The notes beneath the pieces were generated by a model that was not told the DNA's origin, did not search any database, and saw only the letters and a program-made list of their open reading frames with translations. The position numbers and the translations under genes are program-made. From Winogradskyella schleiferi (GTDB taxonomy: Bacteria; Bacteroidota; Bacteroidia; Flavobacteriales; Flavobacteriaceae), in NCBI RefSeq assembly GCF_013394655.1, contig NZ_CP053351.1:806001-870000 (forward strand): 64,000 bases of DNA, in the 5' to 3' direction. Below, one piece after another: positions 27,420 to 37,554 of this stretch. Each line of letters starts with the position of its first letter. Positions within the stretch are counted from its first letter, which is position 1.

Positions 27420-29474
27420 TTAAGCTTTAGATTCCGCTTTTGGCAGTTCAACAAAGAATTTACTACCTACATTTTGCGTGCTTTCTACCCAAATTCTACC
27501 GTTATTCAGTTCCACTAGATCTTTGGCAATGGATAAGCCTAGACCAGTTCCCTTTTCGTTTTTAGTTCCAGCAGTTGTAAAGTTTTTATGTGCTGCAAAC
27601 AGTTTCTCAATATTCTCTTTGGCGATACCAACGCCTGTATCTTCAACACAGATTAATGATTTGCCGTTGACATCGTTATTAGAGATGGTAATTACGTCAC
27701 CAGTTCTACTAAACTTAACGGCATTGGTGATTAAATTCTGAATCACAATTTCAACCATACTACGATCCGCAAAAACAAAATCGCGTTGGGATTCGTCAAT
27801 CAATACAATGCGCTTGTCTTCTACTTTTTGTTCCACCAAAGCGATTTTAGCATGAAAAACATCTTGGATATTGAACAATTCTGGTTTTGGTTCTAAATTC
27901 TGCAGTTGTGATTTCGACCAGTTCAATAAATTGAATAACAAAGACGATGCATTATCGGCATTTTCGCTTAATTCAGGAATCAGTTCGTAAAATTCGTCTT
28001 TAGAAATACTGTCTTCTTTTAACAAATCCAGAAATGCTTTAATAGATGAAATGGAATCTTTTAAATCGTGGGAAACAATAGAAAAAAGCTTGTCCTTCAC
28101 TTGGTTAACTTCTTCCAAATGATGTGTTTGTTCTACGATAGCATCGGTTCTAGCTTGCTCTTCCGTAAACTTGGCTTTTTGTTTATCTAATTCTTCCTTA
28201 TGCGATTTTGTTTGTAATAAGCTATAAATTAATAGTCCTAACAATAAAGCGAAAGCTAAAACAACTATATATAAAATCCAAGAATTGTTAAACCATGATG
28301 AGGTAGTAGCTGGTTCTTGCGCTGTACGAGTTGGTTTATCTTCAGCATCAGCTTTGATTTCATTTAAATCTAAAGGATCAATATTTGTTGGAAATACAGG
28401 TTGATTGATACGATTCAATGAATCTCTTAAGCCGTAGAATTTATTTTGCCAGAAAAATGCATTCTGAAAATAACCACGAGTGGAATCTAATGCAATATGA
28501 AGTTTATAATTTTCCAGAAGCTGCGTTTTATTGTCTATTTTCTGGGCAATCTCGTAAGCTTCGTTTAATTGTCTTTCGGCTAACTTTATCTTTTTATTTT
28601 GAAGATTTAAATTTCCTATAGCATTCAAAGCTCTTAAAATACCTTCTTTATTATCTTGTTTTCGATTGTATTTTAAACCTTCAATTAAATATTCCGAAGC
28701 TTTTTCATATTCATTAAAACGTAAATATTCGCTACCAAGTTTTGGCAGAATTTCGCCTCGTAAATCCTGGTCGGTATTAGGGTTTAAAATATCCAGCGCT
28801 TTTTCGTAATATTCTATAGCCTTTCTGTGCTCTTTCAGCAAAGAATAAAGTTCTGCAATATTTTTAGTTGATGCTTTTATGCCGTCTTTATCCTGTATCT
28901 GTTTTCTAACTTCTAAAGCTTTAAAATTAAATTCAATAGCCTTGTCAATCTGATTGGTTTTGTAGTACGCTTCAGCCAAATTATTATAAGCAGCACTTAA
29001 ATCATCTTTAAGATATTTTTTCTCAAAAATTGAGATGGCAGATAATGAGTTTTGTAAACCTATGGCATAATTGCCGCGTTTAATTTCAATAAGGCCAATA
29101 CTGTTGCTCACTTTTGCGACACCGAGTGTATCGCTTATTTTTAAATAATAATCCCTAGATTTATTGTAATTATCAATAGCGTTAAAATAATCATTTTGTT
29201 GGCTATAGATGAGTGCCCTGAAGTAGCTGCTTTCCGCAAGTCCTTTGGTGTAGTTTAATTCTTTTGACAGTTTTGACGTTTGTTTAACATATAGCAAAGC
29301 CTTGTCATAATCCGCAATATCATAAAGTTCGTTTATGAGTACAAGCGACATATCCACTTTTGTAGAGTCTGCGTTTTGATAGGCTAATTGTACCGTGAGT
29401 TCATCTATTTTTTCAGACTGTGAAAAGAGAGCAAACGACATAAGACAAGCAGCTAATGTTAGTAACTGCTTCAT
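27420..29474 (-). CDS. TPR-repeat sensor histidine kinase
   Basis: A 684-residue membrane kinase. A signal peptide (about 1-20) is followed by about seven tetratricopeptide repeats in the periplasmic half (for example YNNLAEAYYKTNQIDKAIEF), one transmembrane helix (SWILYIVVLAFALLLGLLIY, near residue 400), a coiled coil, the HisKA dimer with phospho-acceptor His in FSIVSHDLKDSISS, and HATPase_c with N box (IVIQNLITNAVKFS), VEDTGVGI and GTGLGLSIAKDL. No response regulator is adjacent, so it is an orphan. Its stop codon abuts the TTCTAAA array. Confidence 0.93.
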   Translation of the reverse strand: MKQLLTLAACLMSFALFSQSEKIDELTVQLAYQNADSTKVDMSLVLINELYDIADYDKALLYVKQTSKLSKELNYTKGLAESSYFRALIYSQQNDYFNAIDNYNKSRDYYLKISDTLGVAKVSNSIGLIEIKRGNYAIGLQNSLSAISIFEKKYLKDDLSAAYNNLAEAYYKTNQIDKAIEFNFKALEVRKQIQDKDGIKASTKNIAELYSLLKEHRKAIEYYEKALDILNPNTDQDLRGEILPKLGSEYLRFNEYEKASEYLIEGLKYNRKQDNKEGILRALNAIGNLNLQNKKIKLAERQLNEAYEIAQKIDNKTQLLENYKLHIALDSTRGYFQNAFFWQNKFYGLRDSLNRINQPVFPTNIDPLDLNEIKADAEDKPTRTAQEPATTSSWFNNSWILYIVVLAFALLLGLLIYSLLQTKSHKEELDKQKAKFTEEQARTDAIVEQTHHLEEVNQVKDKLFSIVSHDLKDSISSIKAFLDLLKEDSISKDEFYELIPELSENADNASSLLFNLLNWSKSQLQNLEPKPELFNIQDVFHAKIALVEQKVEDKRIVLIDESQRDFVFADRSMVEIVIQNLITNAVKFSRTGDVITISNNDVNGKSLICVEDTGVGIAKENIEKLFAAHKNFTTAGTKNEKGTGLGLSIAKDLVELNNGRIWVESTQNVGSKFFVELPKAESKA

Positions 29475-29954
29475 CTTAAAATAGCGTTAAAACGAATTAC
29501 GCTGTTTTGGTGCGAATAACTTTTATAGAGGGATAAAAAAAGTAAGTTAACACAAAACAATAACAACGCGGTTAATGTTTGATTATTAAGCCTCATTAAT
29601 GTTTGGGACATTGATTAATAGCCTTCCAAAAGTGCTATTATGTAACCTAATATGCTAATTATTGGGTTTTAATACCAATAAATTAGATGAAAGGGTAAAT
29701 ATAAAATTATTTAAAATGTGCCAATCGATAAAAAACATAAATCTTAGGGGAATTACTGTTTTATCGATGAAATGCTTGTTTCTTTTAGAATGTTGTTTCT
29801 TAGTTAGTTAGCGTTAAATAAATGTTAAATACATAGACTTGTAAAGTTTAATAATTATGTGTTCGTTGAATTCCTATAAATCAATTAAACTACTATCTTT
29901 GCCAACGTTTTAAAATAATTTGTCTTCCAACAGACTGGCACAACAAAGTATACT
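29475..29954. other. 480-base spacer before argS with inverted repeats
   Basis: No gene is visible. The spacer holds a hairpin near the kinase start (arms AGCGT/ACGCT, 29478-29508). It also has a direct repeat TTAATGTTTG (29572-29581 and 29596-29605), and a perfect 10-bp inverted repeat ATCGATAAAA / TTTTATCGAT (29724-29733 and 29759-29768). A -7-like TATCTTTG at 29894-29901 lies before argS. The purpose of the long leader is unclear. Confidence 0.5.
29894..29901 (+). promoter_or_regulatory. Candidate -7 box for argS
   Basis: TATCTTTG fits the flavobacterial consensus and sits 53 bases before the argS ATG. The nearest TTG upstream is 25 bases away. Confidence 0.45.
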
Positions 29955-31733
29955 ATGAATCTTCAAGAGACTTTAGAATTACATGTAAAAGCAGCGATAA
30001 AAGCGTTGTTTCAATCGGAATTGGAATCGGTAGAATTTCAAGCCACTCGCAAAGAGTTTGCTGGAGATATAACGGTTGTGGTGTTCCCAATGTTGCGTGT
30101 GGTAAAAGGAAATCCTGCTGTAATTGGCGAGCAAGTTGGACAGTATTTGTTGGATCATGTGGAATTGGTAAAAGGCTACAATGTTGTAAAGGGCTTTTTA
30201 AATATCGAAATCAGTGATAAATACTACCTCGATTTCTTTCAATCCGTGAAAGATGAAACTAAGTATGGTTTTGTTGAACAAAAGGATGACAAAGCGATTA
30301 TGGTTGAATATTCGTCGCCAAACACCAATAAACCTTTGCATTTAGGACATGTTAGAAATGTGCTTTTGGGTTATAGTGTGGCTGAAATTTTAAAAGCTTC
30401 TGGAAAGAAAGTTTATAAAACCCAAATTATCAACGATAGAGGTATTCATATTTGCAAAAGTATGTTGGCTTATGAAAGATTTGGAAACGACGAAACGCCT
30501 TCTGAAACTTTGAAAGGGGATAAGTTGGTAGGGAATTATTATGTGAAGTTCGATCAAGCTTATAAAGTAGAGATTTCAGAATTAATGGCTCAAGGTCAAT
30601 CTGAGGAAGAGGCTAAGAAGAACGCACCAATTTTATTAGAAGCCCAAGAGATGTTGATTAAATGGGAAGCTGGAGATAAAGAAGTTGTCGCCCTTTGGGA
30701 AAAAATGAACAATTGGGTTTACGACGGATTTGAAGAGACCTATAAAAATATTGGTGTCAATTTTGATGAATACTATTATGAAAGTCAAACCTACCTTTTA
30801 GGAAAAGAATTCGTAGCCGAAGGTTTAAAGACAGGTGTCTTTTTCAAAAAAGATGACGGTTCGGTTTGGTGCGATTTAACCGAAGATGGGTTGGACGAAA
30901 AAATTGTATTGCGTAGCGATGGCACGGCGGTTTATATGACCCAAGATATTGGTACAGCGATTCAGCGCATAAAAGATTATCCAGATGTTGGCGGTATGGT
31001 TTACACCGTTGGAAACGAACAGGATTACCATTTTAAAGTGTTGTTCTTAATCTTGAAAAAATTAGGATTCGATTGGGCAAAAAATCTGTTCCATTTAAGT
31101 TACGGCATGGTTGATTTGCCAAGCGGAAAAATGAAGAGTAGGGAAGGTACCGTTGTAGATGCCGATGATCTGATCCATGAAATGGCAGATACGGCTGAAG
31201 AGATTTCCAAAGAATTAGGAAAGCTTGAAGACTATAACGAAGACGAAAAGAAAGCACTTTATAAAACTATTGGTTTAGGGGCTTTAAAATATTACATTTT
31301 AAAAGTAGATCCTAAAAAACGAATTTTGTTCGATCCAAAAGAGTCTATCGATTTTCAAGGAAATACAGGCCCTTTTATTCAATACACTTATGCCAGAATT
31401 CAGTCTATTTTAAGAAAAGCTCATATTGACGATACCGTCACACTGAACACAGTCGAAGTGTCTCTTCATGAAAAAGAAAAACAACTCATCAAACAATTAG
31501 AGTTGTTCCCAGAAGTGATTCAAAATGCCGCAGAACAGCATAGTCCTGCATTGATTGCGAATTATACTTACGATTTGGTAAAGGAATTTAATTCATTCTA
31601 TCAAAACGTATCTATTCTTGGAGCGGATTCAGATATCGAAAAACGTTTTAGAGTTGATTTATCAAGATTGGTTAGTCAAACCATCAAAAACGCGTTTCAG
31701 GTTTTAGGAATTGAAGTTCCAGAGCGTATGTAG
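29955..31733 (+). CDS. argS: Arginyl-tRNA synthetase
   Basis: Charges tRNA-Arg; class I synthetase of 592 residues. The N-terminal Arg-tRNA-synthetase domain is followed by VEYSSPNTNKPLHLGHVRN (the HIGH motif as HLGH), the Rossmann-fold core, a KMSKS equivalent in LPSGKMKSREGTVV, and the DALR anticodon-binding C-terminal domain (FIQYTYARIQSIL onward, ending FQVLGIEVPERM). It is a single-gene unit with a 480-base upstream spacer. Confidence 0.97.
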   Translation: MNLQETLELHVKAAIKALFQSELESVEFQATRKEFAGDITVVVFPMLRVVKGNPAVIGEQVGQYLLDHVELVKGYNVVKGFLNIEISDKYYLDFFQSVKDETKYGFVEQKDDKAIMVEYSSPNTNKPLHLGHVRNVLLGYSVAEILKASGKKVYKTQIINDRGIHICKSMLAYERFGNDETPSETLKGDKLVGNYYVKFDQAYKVEISELMAQGQSEEEAKKNAPILLEAQEMLIKWEAGDKEVVALWEKMNNWVYDGFEETYKNIGVNFDEYYYESQTYLLGKEFVAEGLKTGVFFKKDDGSVWCDLTEDGLDEKIVLRSDGTAVYMTQDIGTAIQRIKDYPDVGGMVYTVGNEQDYHFKVLFLILKKLGFDWAKNLFHLSYGMVDLPSGKMKSREGTVVDADDLIHEMADTAEEISKELGKLEDYNEDEKKALYKTIGLGALKYYILKVDPKKRILFDPKESIDFQGNTGPFIQYTYARIQSILRKAHIDDTVTLNTVEVSLHEKEKQLIKQLELFPEVIQNAAEQHSPALIANYTYDLVKEFNSFYQNVSILGADSDIEKRFRVDLSRLVSQTIKNAFQVLGIEVPERM

Positions 31734-32033
31734 GTTTTGTTAGTATCTGATACATATGAGCATCTACTCTAAACAGCTTCCCAATAGTAATTACTAGGAA
31801 CGGTCGTATATATCCTGTGATTTCTTGGTAGTTAAACTCTCTAAAACGGTAAGAGAAGTCATTCATTCAGTTAAGAATTCGATAAAGTTAGATTCACTAT
31901 TCCTTTGAAATTGATATACTTTTCAAAGTAATTTCAACTTTTATTTCCTAATGTTTTAACATATTGGAAAAGAGTGGTTTCGATATTTTTTTGTATCTTA
32001 GAAAGGCTAATTTTGGCATTAAAAACTACTGTT
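31734..32033. other. Spacer between argS and the next gene
   Basis: AT-rich with no gene seen. It contains nested inverted repeats (TTGAAATT at 31905-31912 with AATTTCAA at 31930-31937; TTTGAAA at 31904-31910 with TTTCAAA at 31921-31927). A -7-like TAATTTTG at 32008-32015 precedes the next start. Confidence 0.4.
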
Positions 32034-33332
32034 ATGGAAAAATTACACACTTTAAAAATTTACGCAAGTACATTTATTTCAATGTTGTTTTTAGCCTTTT
32101 CCCTGAATGCTCAAACTGATTTTAAGGAGTATAATGGAAGGGTCGTTGATGGACAGTCTGATAAATCTTTAGAAGCTGTAAGCTTAAATATTAATGGTAC
32201 CAATATTGGTACTATAACAAATTCTGAAGGCGAATTCAAACTAAAAGTACCTAGCAATTATTCGGATGCTAAACTGATGGTTTCATCATTGGGCTACAAT
32301 ACCTATGTGCTTCCTTTATCGGAACTATCCAATGAAGAGAGTACGATTAAATTATATCCAGCAATTACCGAATTATCTGCAGTGAGTATCTCAACATTTA
32401 AGGATGCCAGAAGTTTAGTTAGAAAGGTTTTTGAAGATAAGAATAAAAACTTAGAGGAAGAATCTGTATTTATGACCGCTTTTTATCGTGAAACTATAAA
32501 GCGTCGTAATAGAAACGTGTCCTTAACAGAAGCGATTGTTAATATTTTAAAGGAACCAAATACATCTCAACAACGTGATGCGATTCAGCTTGGAAAAGCG
32601 CGTAAAAGTACAGATTACAAACGTTTGGATACGGTTTCGGTAAAGTTACAAGGCGGACCATTTTCTACCTTATACATGGATATCATGAAGTATCCAGAAT
32701 ATATTTTTACTGACGAAAGTATTAAATCGTATCAATTTTCTTTCGATCAACCAACAACCATAAATAATAAAACGGTTTATGTAGTGAATTTTAGACCAAA
32801 GAATTCAGTCCTAAAAATTAACTATATAGGTAAGCTTTTTATTGATGTGGAATCGCTCGCATTGGTAAGTGCAAGTTATAATTTGGATTTAAGTAATAAG
32901 AGCAAAACGAAGAATTTGTTGGTGAGTAGAAAACCTCGTGATGTTGTGGTATATCCGTTGGAAGCTAATTATAAAGTCGATTATAAAGCCAAAGGAAATA
33001 AATGGTATTATAGCTACTCTACCTTAAGCTTAAAGTTTAAGGTCAATAAAAAGCGTCAACTTTTTAATAAGGTCTATACTTTGGCCAGTGAAATGGCGGT
33101 AACCGATTGGGAAGTTAATGTAACGGGTAAAAAAATCAGGAACAAGGATAGATTGAGACCAACGGTGATTATTACTGATGCCATTTCAGGATTTTCAGAT
33201 CCTAACTTTTGGGGTAAATACAACCTCATAGAACCCGATAAATCTATTCAGTCTGCTATAAATAAAATCAGAAAAAATATTGAAAAGCAAAAAGAAAAGG
33301 AAAAGAGTAAAACGGTAGCTGGCACTCCTTAG
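32034..33332 (+). CDS. Carboxypeptidase-like regulatory-domain protein
   Basis: A 432-residue exported protein. The start at 32034 is preferred because it gives a clean signal peptide (MEKLHTLKIYASTFISM... ending SLNAQ) after a -7-like box. Residues 25-95 form a CarboxypepD_reg-like beta domain (EYNGRVVDGQSDKSLEAVSL, GTNIGTITNSEGEFKLKVP). The rest is a beta-rich region of the kind seen in DUF5686-like flavobacterial proteins. It probably sits in the periplasm or outer membrane. Its role is unknown. Confidence 0.72.
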   Translation: MEKLHTLKIYASTFISMLFLAFSLNAQTDFKEYNGRVVDGQSDKSLEAVSLNINGTNIGTITNSEGEFKLKVPSNYSDAKLMVSSLGYNTYVLPLSELSNEESTIKLYPAITELSAVSISTFKDARSLVRKVFEDKNKNLEEESVFMTAFYRETIKRRNRNVSLTEAIVNILKEPNTSQQRDAIQLGKARKSTDYKRLDTVSVKLQGGPFSTLYMDIMKYPEYIFTDESIKSYQFSFDQPTTINNKTVYVVNFRPKNSVLKINYIGKLFIDVESLALVSASYNLDLSNKSKTKNLLVSRKPRDVVVYPLEANYKVDYKAKGNKWYYSYSTLSLKFKVNKKRQLFNKVYTLASEMAVTDWEVNVTGKKIRNKDRLRPTVIITDAISGFSDPNFWGKYNLIEPDKSIQSAINKIRKNIEKQKEKEKSKTVAGTP

Positions 33333-33356
33333 TTTAAAGGCATATAAATTTTATAT

Positions 33357-33386
33357 AATTACCCTGAATTTATTTCAGGGTTATTT
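33357..33386. terminator. Bidirectional terminator between convergent genes
   Basis: The 8-bp arms ACCCTGAA (33361-33368) and TTCAGGGT (33374-33381) are flanked by AT-rich sequence on both sides. They sit in the 52-base gap between two convergent genes. Confidence 0.75.
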
Positions 33387-33930
33387 ATTTAAACAAACCT
33401 TTATAATACAAGGCTTGCTTCATATGTGCCACATGATGATTGCTATGCCAGGCATACATACCAATAGTTTCTTCAAGCGAAAACCGTTTACCATGTTCTG
33501 GGTGGATAAATTCACGTTTTAATTCTTGATCATTAAGATTTTTTAGCAAAACACCAAGTTTTTTATGAACACCAACGAGAATAGAAATTGACGCGTCAAT
33601 CGGTTCTGAATAATCAATTAATTCCGCAAAACGGTCTTCATAATAAGGTTTTATAGTTGGATTGTTTTCGGTTAACGCCAATTTGAATCTCAATAAACTA
33701 TTGATGTGACTATCTGCACAATGATGAACTACTTGCTTAACCGTCCAGCCATTTGGTCTGTATTTGTAATTGAGTTCTATTTCATTAAGATTGGATGTCA
33801 ATGAAATTATGGATTTCGGTAGGGTTTCAATAGACTGAATCCAACTTTCAATATGTTGTGCATTAATGACCTCAGGTTTTTGAAATTCGCCAATAGGAAA
33901 TTTTAGTTTTTGTAATTCTTTTTCTGTCAT
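33385..33930 (-). CDS. DinB/YfiT-family putative metal-dependent hydrolase or thiol transferase
   Basis: A 181-residue four-helix DinB_2 protein. The metal ligands are visible: His in VVHHCADSHINSLLRF and the HSNHHVAHMKQAL helix. YfiT/BstA relatives bind Ni or Zn, and some transfer bacillithiol. In flavobacteria the substrate is unknown. It follows the PagL-like gene by 2 bases and is the last gene of the sigma/FecR/TonB unit. Confidence 0.85.
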   Translation of the reverse strand: MTEKELQKLKFPIGEFQKPEVINAQHIESWIQSIETLPKSIISLTSNLNEIELNYKYRPNGWTVKQVVHHCADSHINSLLRFKLALTENNPTIKPYYEDRFAELIDYSEPIDASISILVGVHKKLGVLLKNLNDQELKREFIHPEHGKRFSLEETIGMYAWHSNHHVAHMKQALYYKGLFK

Positions 33931-33932
33931 AA

Positions 33933-35210
33933 TTATAGTTCTCCCTCTTTTAAATTAAAACGAAATACATAACCAAAACTCAACTCCGTAAAATCTGCCT
34001 GGCCAAGGTTAGCATTTAAATGTGCGCCAATGAAAATATTATGCTTTGGTGCTTTGTTGGTGCTCCATAAATAATATTTTAATCCCATTTTGGCGGAAAC
34101 CGTTCGTTTTATCTCGTAATACCAATTCAATTCACCTAACACTTCTACCGTTTCTCCATTTTCATTTTCATAAGAATACCCTTGATTAAGCTGCCAATCT
34201 ATTTTGTAGAATGGTTTGTAAATGTTGAGGCCAAGATCAAATTCAAAACCAACGTGGTCCATTAATAATTCTGAGGTTGCAAAAAGCCCAAAAGCTGTAG
34301 CATAACCAAAAGGGTTTTTTGTAAAATGAGGGAATTGCTCTTCAACTAAAGTTTCACTATTATTTATATAATCGTAGTAGTGTTCGTAAAATCTATAGTA
34401 AAATCCACCTCCAAATTTAAACGTGTTGTTCAGAATTTTTCCTGCCGAAGCCGAAATGGTATAAACTTCTTTTTTTGAATTAAATGTTTCAGATAAAACA
34501 TTTTGACCTAAACCAAATCGAAAGGACAAGTAAGTTTGGGATTTTGATTTAAAAGCTGGTTTTTCAAATTTAGATACCTCACGTTTTTTCTGTTCTATCT
34601 TTCCAGAAATACTGGCTGCTAAAGAATTTAATCCTTGATTCGGTAAATTGGTGTGCCCATTGGAATGGTGCAAATAGCCCAAGCCAAATCGCCAATCTAT
34701 TGTATGGGTTTTAAAAATATCATAATATAAAAAGGAACGAAACGACCAATTAAATTTTGTGGTAATCGCTCTATTGAACTCGTTGGTAATTTCGTCATAT
34801 TGCGTATCCATATAAGAACTGCCAAACCCAATTTGCAAGCCTAAACCTTGAATTTGTTTTTTTAAAACTGAAAATTCTATAAAGGGTAATACACTATAAG
34901 CACGACCAACGTTTTCCGAATTTCCAAAGTCTGTATAACCAAAAGAAATTCCAGTTTTTGGATAATTTAGTCTAGCTGCCCATTCCTTTTCGGCATTAAA
35001 ATTGTAGCGTCCAATACTAAGAAATAGATTTTTTTGAAGTTTGGTTTCAGGGAAATCCGTATTGGCTTCCATGGTCTTTCCAACAAGAATTTCAGGAATG
35101 AAAAATAGGGATGAGCTGTCATTCGTAGTTGCCGATTGTGTAAAACCGTTTTGAGAAAAAAGGACAAAAGCTATTATCGTAATGAAACGTTGATAGTTCT
35201 TAGTGTACAC
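33933..35210 (-). CDS. Acyloxyacyl hydrolase / PagL-like outer-membrane lipid A deacylase
   Basis: A 425-residue beta-barrel protein with a signal peptide (ending NGFTQS). The PagL active-site pattern is visible as LGYLHHSNGHTNLPNQGLNS, with the His and Ser that cleave an acyl chain from lipid A. The protein is longer than enterobacterial PagL, as usual in Bacteroidota. It lies 31 bases after the TonB-dependent receptor gene and may be co-regulated with it (inference). Confidence 0.8.
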   Translation of the reverse strand: MYTKNYQRFITIIAFVLFSQNGFTQSATTNDSSSLFFIPEILVGKTMEANTDFPETKLQKNLFLSIGRYNFNAEKEWAARLNYPKTGISFGYTDFGNSENVGRAYSVLPFIEFSVLKKQIQGLGLQIGFGSSYMDTQYDEITNEFNRAITTKFNWSFRSFLYYDIFKTHTIDWRFGLGYLHHSNGHTNLPNQGLNSLAASISGKIEQKKREVSKFEKPAFKSKSQTYLSFRFGLGQNVLSETFNSKKEVYTISASAGKILNNTFKFGGGFYYRFYEHYYDYINNSETLVEEQFPHFTKNPFGYATAFGLFATSELLMDHVGFEFDLGLNIYKPFYKIDWQLNQGYSYENENGETVEVLGELNWYYEIKRTVSAKMGLKYYLWSTNKAPKHNIFIGAHLNANLGQADFTELSFGYVFRFNLKEGEL

Positions 35211-35241
35211 TGGTTACATAGGTTGGTACGACAATAAACAA

Positions 35242-37554
35242 TTAAAAATTGATTCTAAAACTAAAATTTGGTGTAAATTTTAACGAGCGATTATCGATTT
35301 CAATTATAGAATCGTCTGAATTTAAGCTATAATAACGATTGATAATATTGGTTTGATTGAAGATATTCCAAACAGAAGCACCAACCTCCGCTTTTATTTT
35401 TTTAGAAATTTTAAAATTATAAATGGCTGAAATATCTGTTCTAAAATAATCGGGTAATCGAGAGCTGTTAGGTGTGTTGTATTCAATAAAAGAATTGCTA
35501 TTATCTTGCAATGTTAAAGGCGCTGTGTATGGTCTTCCAGAATGCCAATTGATACCAAAACCGACTTTAAAATTGTGTTTGCTGTACGTTAAAGAGGCAT
35601 TGGCAACCTGTCGTAAATCTAAAGTGTTTGGAAACGAATTGCCGTCGTTCAAATTTTCAAAATGATAATCGTTTTTACTGAATGTATAACTCAGCCATGT
35701 ACTAAAATCATTAATGCGTTTATTGATTAAAAAGTCAATGCCTTTAACCGTATATGAACCAATGTCGTTTGTAAACTGAAACTGGTTTTGAAATCCTTGA
35801 CTTTGAGCGGTAATATTGCTCACGTTTTTGTAGTAGCCTTCAAGCGAAACCAATAGGTTATTTTGATTATAGCTTATTCCAGCTGATACTTGTTGACTTT
35901 TAATTAATGGGATGTTATTTCCATTCGCTAATTGCCATCGACGCTTTTCGATACCTAAAAAATCTTGCTGTAAATCTATAATTTGGGTAATGGATTGATT
36001 TTTTAATTCACCTAAAATTTCCAGTCTAAAATAATCCGATATTTTTTGGTTGAATGCAAAACGAGGTTCAATAATAAGTTCTTGCAGTTTACCAAAATAA
36101 CTGATTCGTGCACCTAAGCGCAAATACGTATTTCGAGATTGGGAATAACGAACTACTTCACCAAATAGGGCACTAGTTCTCATGATTTCCTTCGTTAAAC
36201 TCGTGAAATTCGGGTTGATAACGTTTTCAGAATTCGTAACACCTACTTCATTAAATTGATAACCAAGATTTATTTTTAAACTCGGACTCAGCACTTTTGA
36301 TACATCTAATCGCAAGCCGTAATCCTCAACTTTATTCTCTTGGTTTAAAATTTGACTATCTGTAATGTTATTGTTTTTGGAATCCAAATCGTAGTTGGAA
36401 TAATAGATTTGAGCGGATAGGTTAATTTCGTTTTTCAGCATTTTTGAATAGCTGGCACTTGCACCATAGCTAACTTGGCTCAACTCACTTTGTGTTTCTT
36501 GAAAATTATTATTCGTAGTTGTGAAAACCTGATTGTAATCTAAGTCATTGTACATGTTCACTACATTGATGCGTAACTTGGACGAATTATCAATGTCGTA
36601 TAAAAATTTAGCATTAAAATCGTAAAACAAAAAACGTTCTTCGAGAGCTAATTGTGTATTGCTATTTGAGGAATTTAATTCCGAATCAATAAAAATACGG
36701 TCAAAATAAGCATCATAAGTTTTTGATACTACGAGATCTGTAAAGGAACGTCTGGCCGCCAATTGTAATTCTATTTTGTCCGACAATGGGATCTTTGCAA
36801 AACCATCAACACTCAGCAAATTCCCACCAACTCCAATACTTGTTTTTTGGTCTAGTTCGTCTGTGTTTTGAATAGCAATTGTACTCGATACGGCATTACC
36901 AAATCTGGCACTTGTTCCATTTTTAGAAACGGTAACGTCATCGGATAAATAAGGATTAAAAACGGAAATCAATCCAAAAAAATGGCCGGTTTGGTACATC
37001 CTAATGCCTTCGTATAAGATGAGATTTTGGTCGTTAGTGCCACCACGAACATTGATATTGGAAATACGCTCATCTGCACTAATAATTCCTGGTAGATTTT
37101 GCACTATTTGAAGCACATCTGGTTCAATTAAACCAGGTAAAATTTGAAACGCCTTGGTGTCTGCTTTTATAGTGCCGTTATTGGTTTTAGAAATCCCTTT
37201 GGTCAGATAGTTGGTAACCACCACTTCTTCTAAACGTTGAACCGCATTATCAATTTCGGAGATTTCCTTTAAAGTGACGGCAATAAAGCGGTTACTTAAA
37301 ATTTCAAAATTAAGATTTGTTTCTAATTTTAATTGATTGATAACTTGTTCTAAGGATAATTCCGGATATAATGGATTTATTGATATGCCTGCAATCGTTT
37401 TGGTCTCAAACGAGAACTTTAAATCGTATTTATTTTCTAATTCTAATAGAATTTGGGTAAGTGGCTGTTTCTCCTGTTGCTCCTGACTGTAAATAAGGTT
37501 ACAAAAGACAATCGTTAAAAAGTAGACAAAGAAACACCGTAATTTTTTATTCAC
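35242..37554 (-). CDS. TonB-dependent receptor with N-terminal STN domain
   Basis: A 770-residue outer-membrane transporter. A signal peptide is followed by a secretin/TonB N-terminal (STN) signalling domain (LTQILLELENKYDLKFSFET, about residues 30-100), a plug domain (GLIEPDVLQIVQNLPGI, NINVRGGTNDQNLILYEGI), and a 22-stranded barrel ending in Phe (FTPNFSFRINF). The STN domain fits FecA-type signal transduction to the FecR protein encoded just upstream, which overlaps by 8 bases. The substrate is not evident; no SusD partner is present. Confidence 0.93.
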   Translation of the reverse strand: MNKKLRCFFVYFLTIVFCNLIYSQEQQEKQPLTQILLELENKYDLKFSFETKTIAGISINPLYPELSLEQVINQLKLETNLNFEILSNRFIAVTLKEISEIDNAVQRLEEVVVTNYLTKGISKTNNGTIKADTKAFQILPGLIEPDVLQIVQNLPGIISADERISNINVRGGTNDQNLILYEGIRMYQTGHFFGLISVFNPYLSDDVTVSKNGTSARFGNAVSSTIAIQNTDELDQKTSIGVGGNLLSVDGFAKIPLSDKIELQLAARRSFTDLVVSKTYDAYFDRIFIDSELNSSNSNTQLALEERFLFYDFNAKFLYDIDNSSKLRINVVNMYNDLDYNQVFTTTNNNFQETQSELSQVSYGASASYSKMLKNEINLSAQIYYSNYDLDSKNNNITDSQILNQENKVEDYGLRLDVSKVLSPSLKINLGYQFNEVGVTNSENVINPNFTSLTKEIMRTSALFGEVVRYSQSRNTYLRLGARISYFGKLQELIIEPRFAFNQKISDYFRLEILGELKNQSITQIIDLQQDFLGIEKRRWQLANGNNIPLIKSQQVSAGISYNQNNLLVSLEGYYKNVSNITAQSQGFQNQFQFTNDIGSYTVKGIDFLINKRINDFSTWLSYTFSKNDYHFENLNDGNSFPNTLDLRQVANASLTYSKHNFKVGFGINWHSGRPYTAPLTLQDNSNSFIEYNTPNSSRLPDYFRTDISAIYNFKISKKIKAEVGASVWNIFNQTNIINRYYSLNSDDSIIEIDNRSLKFTPNFSFRINF

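Noticed and set aside
31974..32033. Upstream start for the carboxypeptidase-like-domain protein
   Set aside because: It would add about 20 residues before the signal peptide and overlaps a -7-like box. The ATG at 32034 gives a normal signal peptide.
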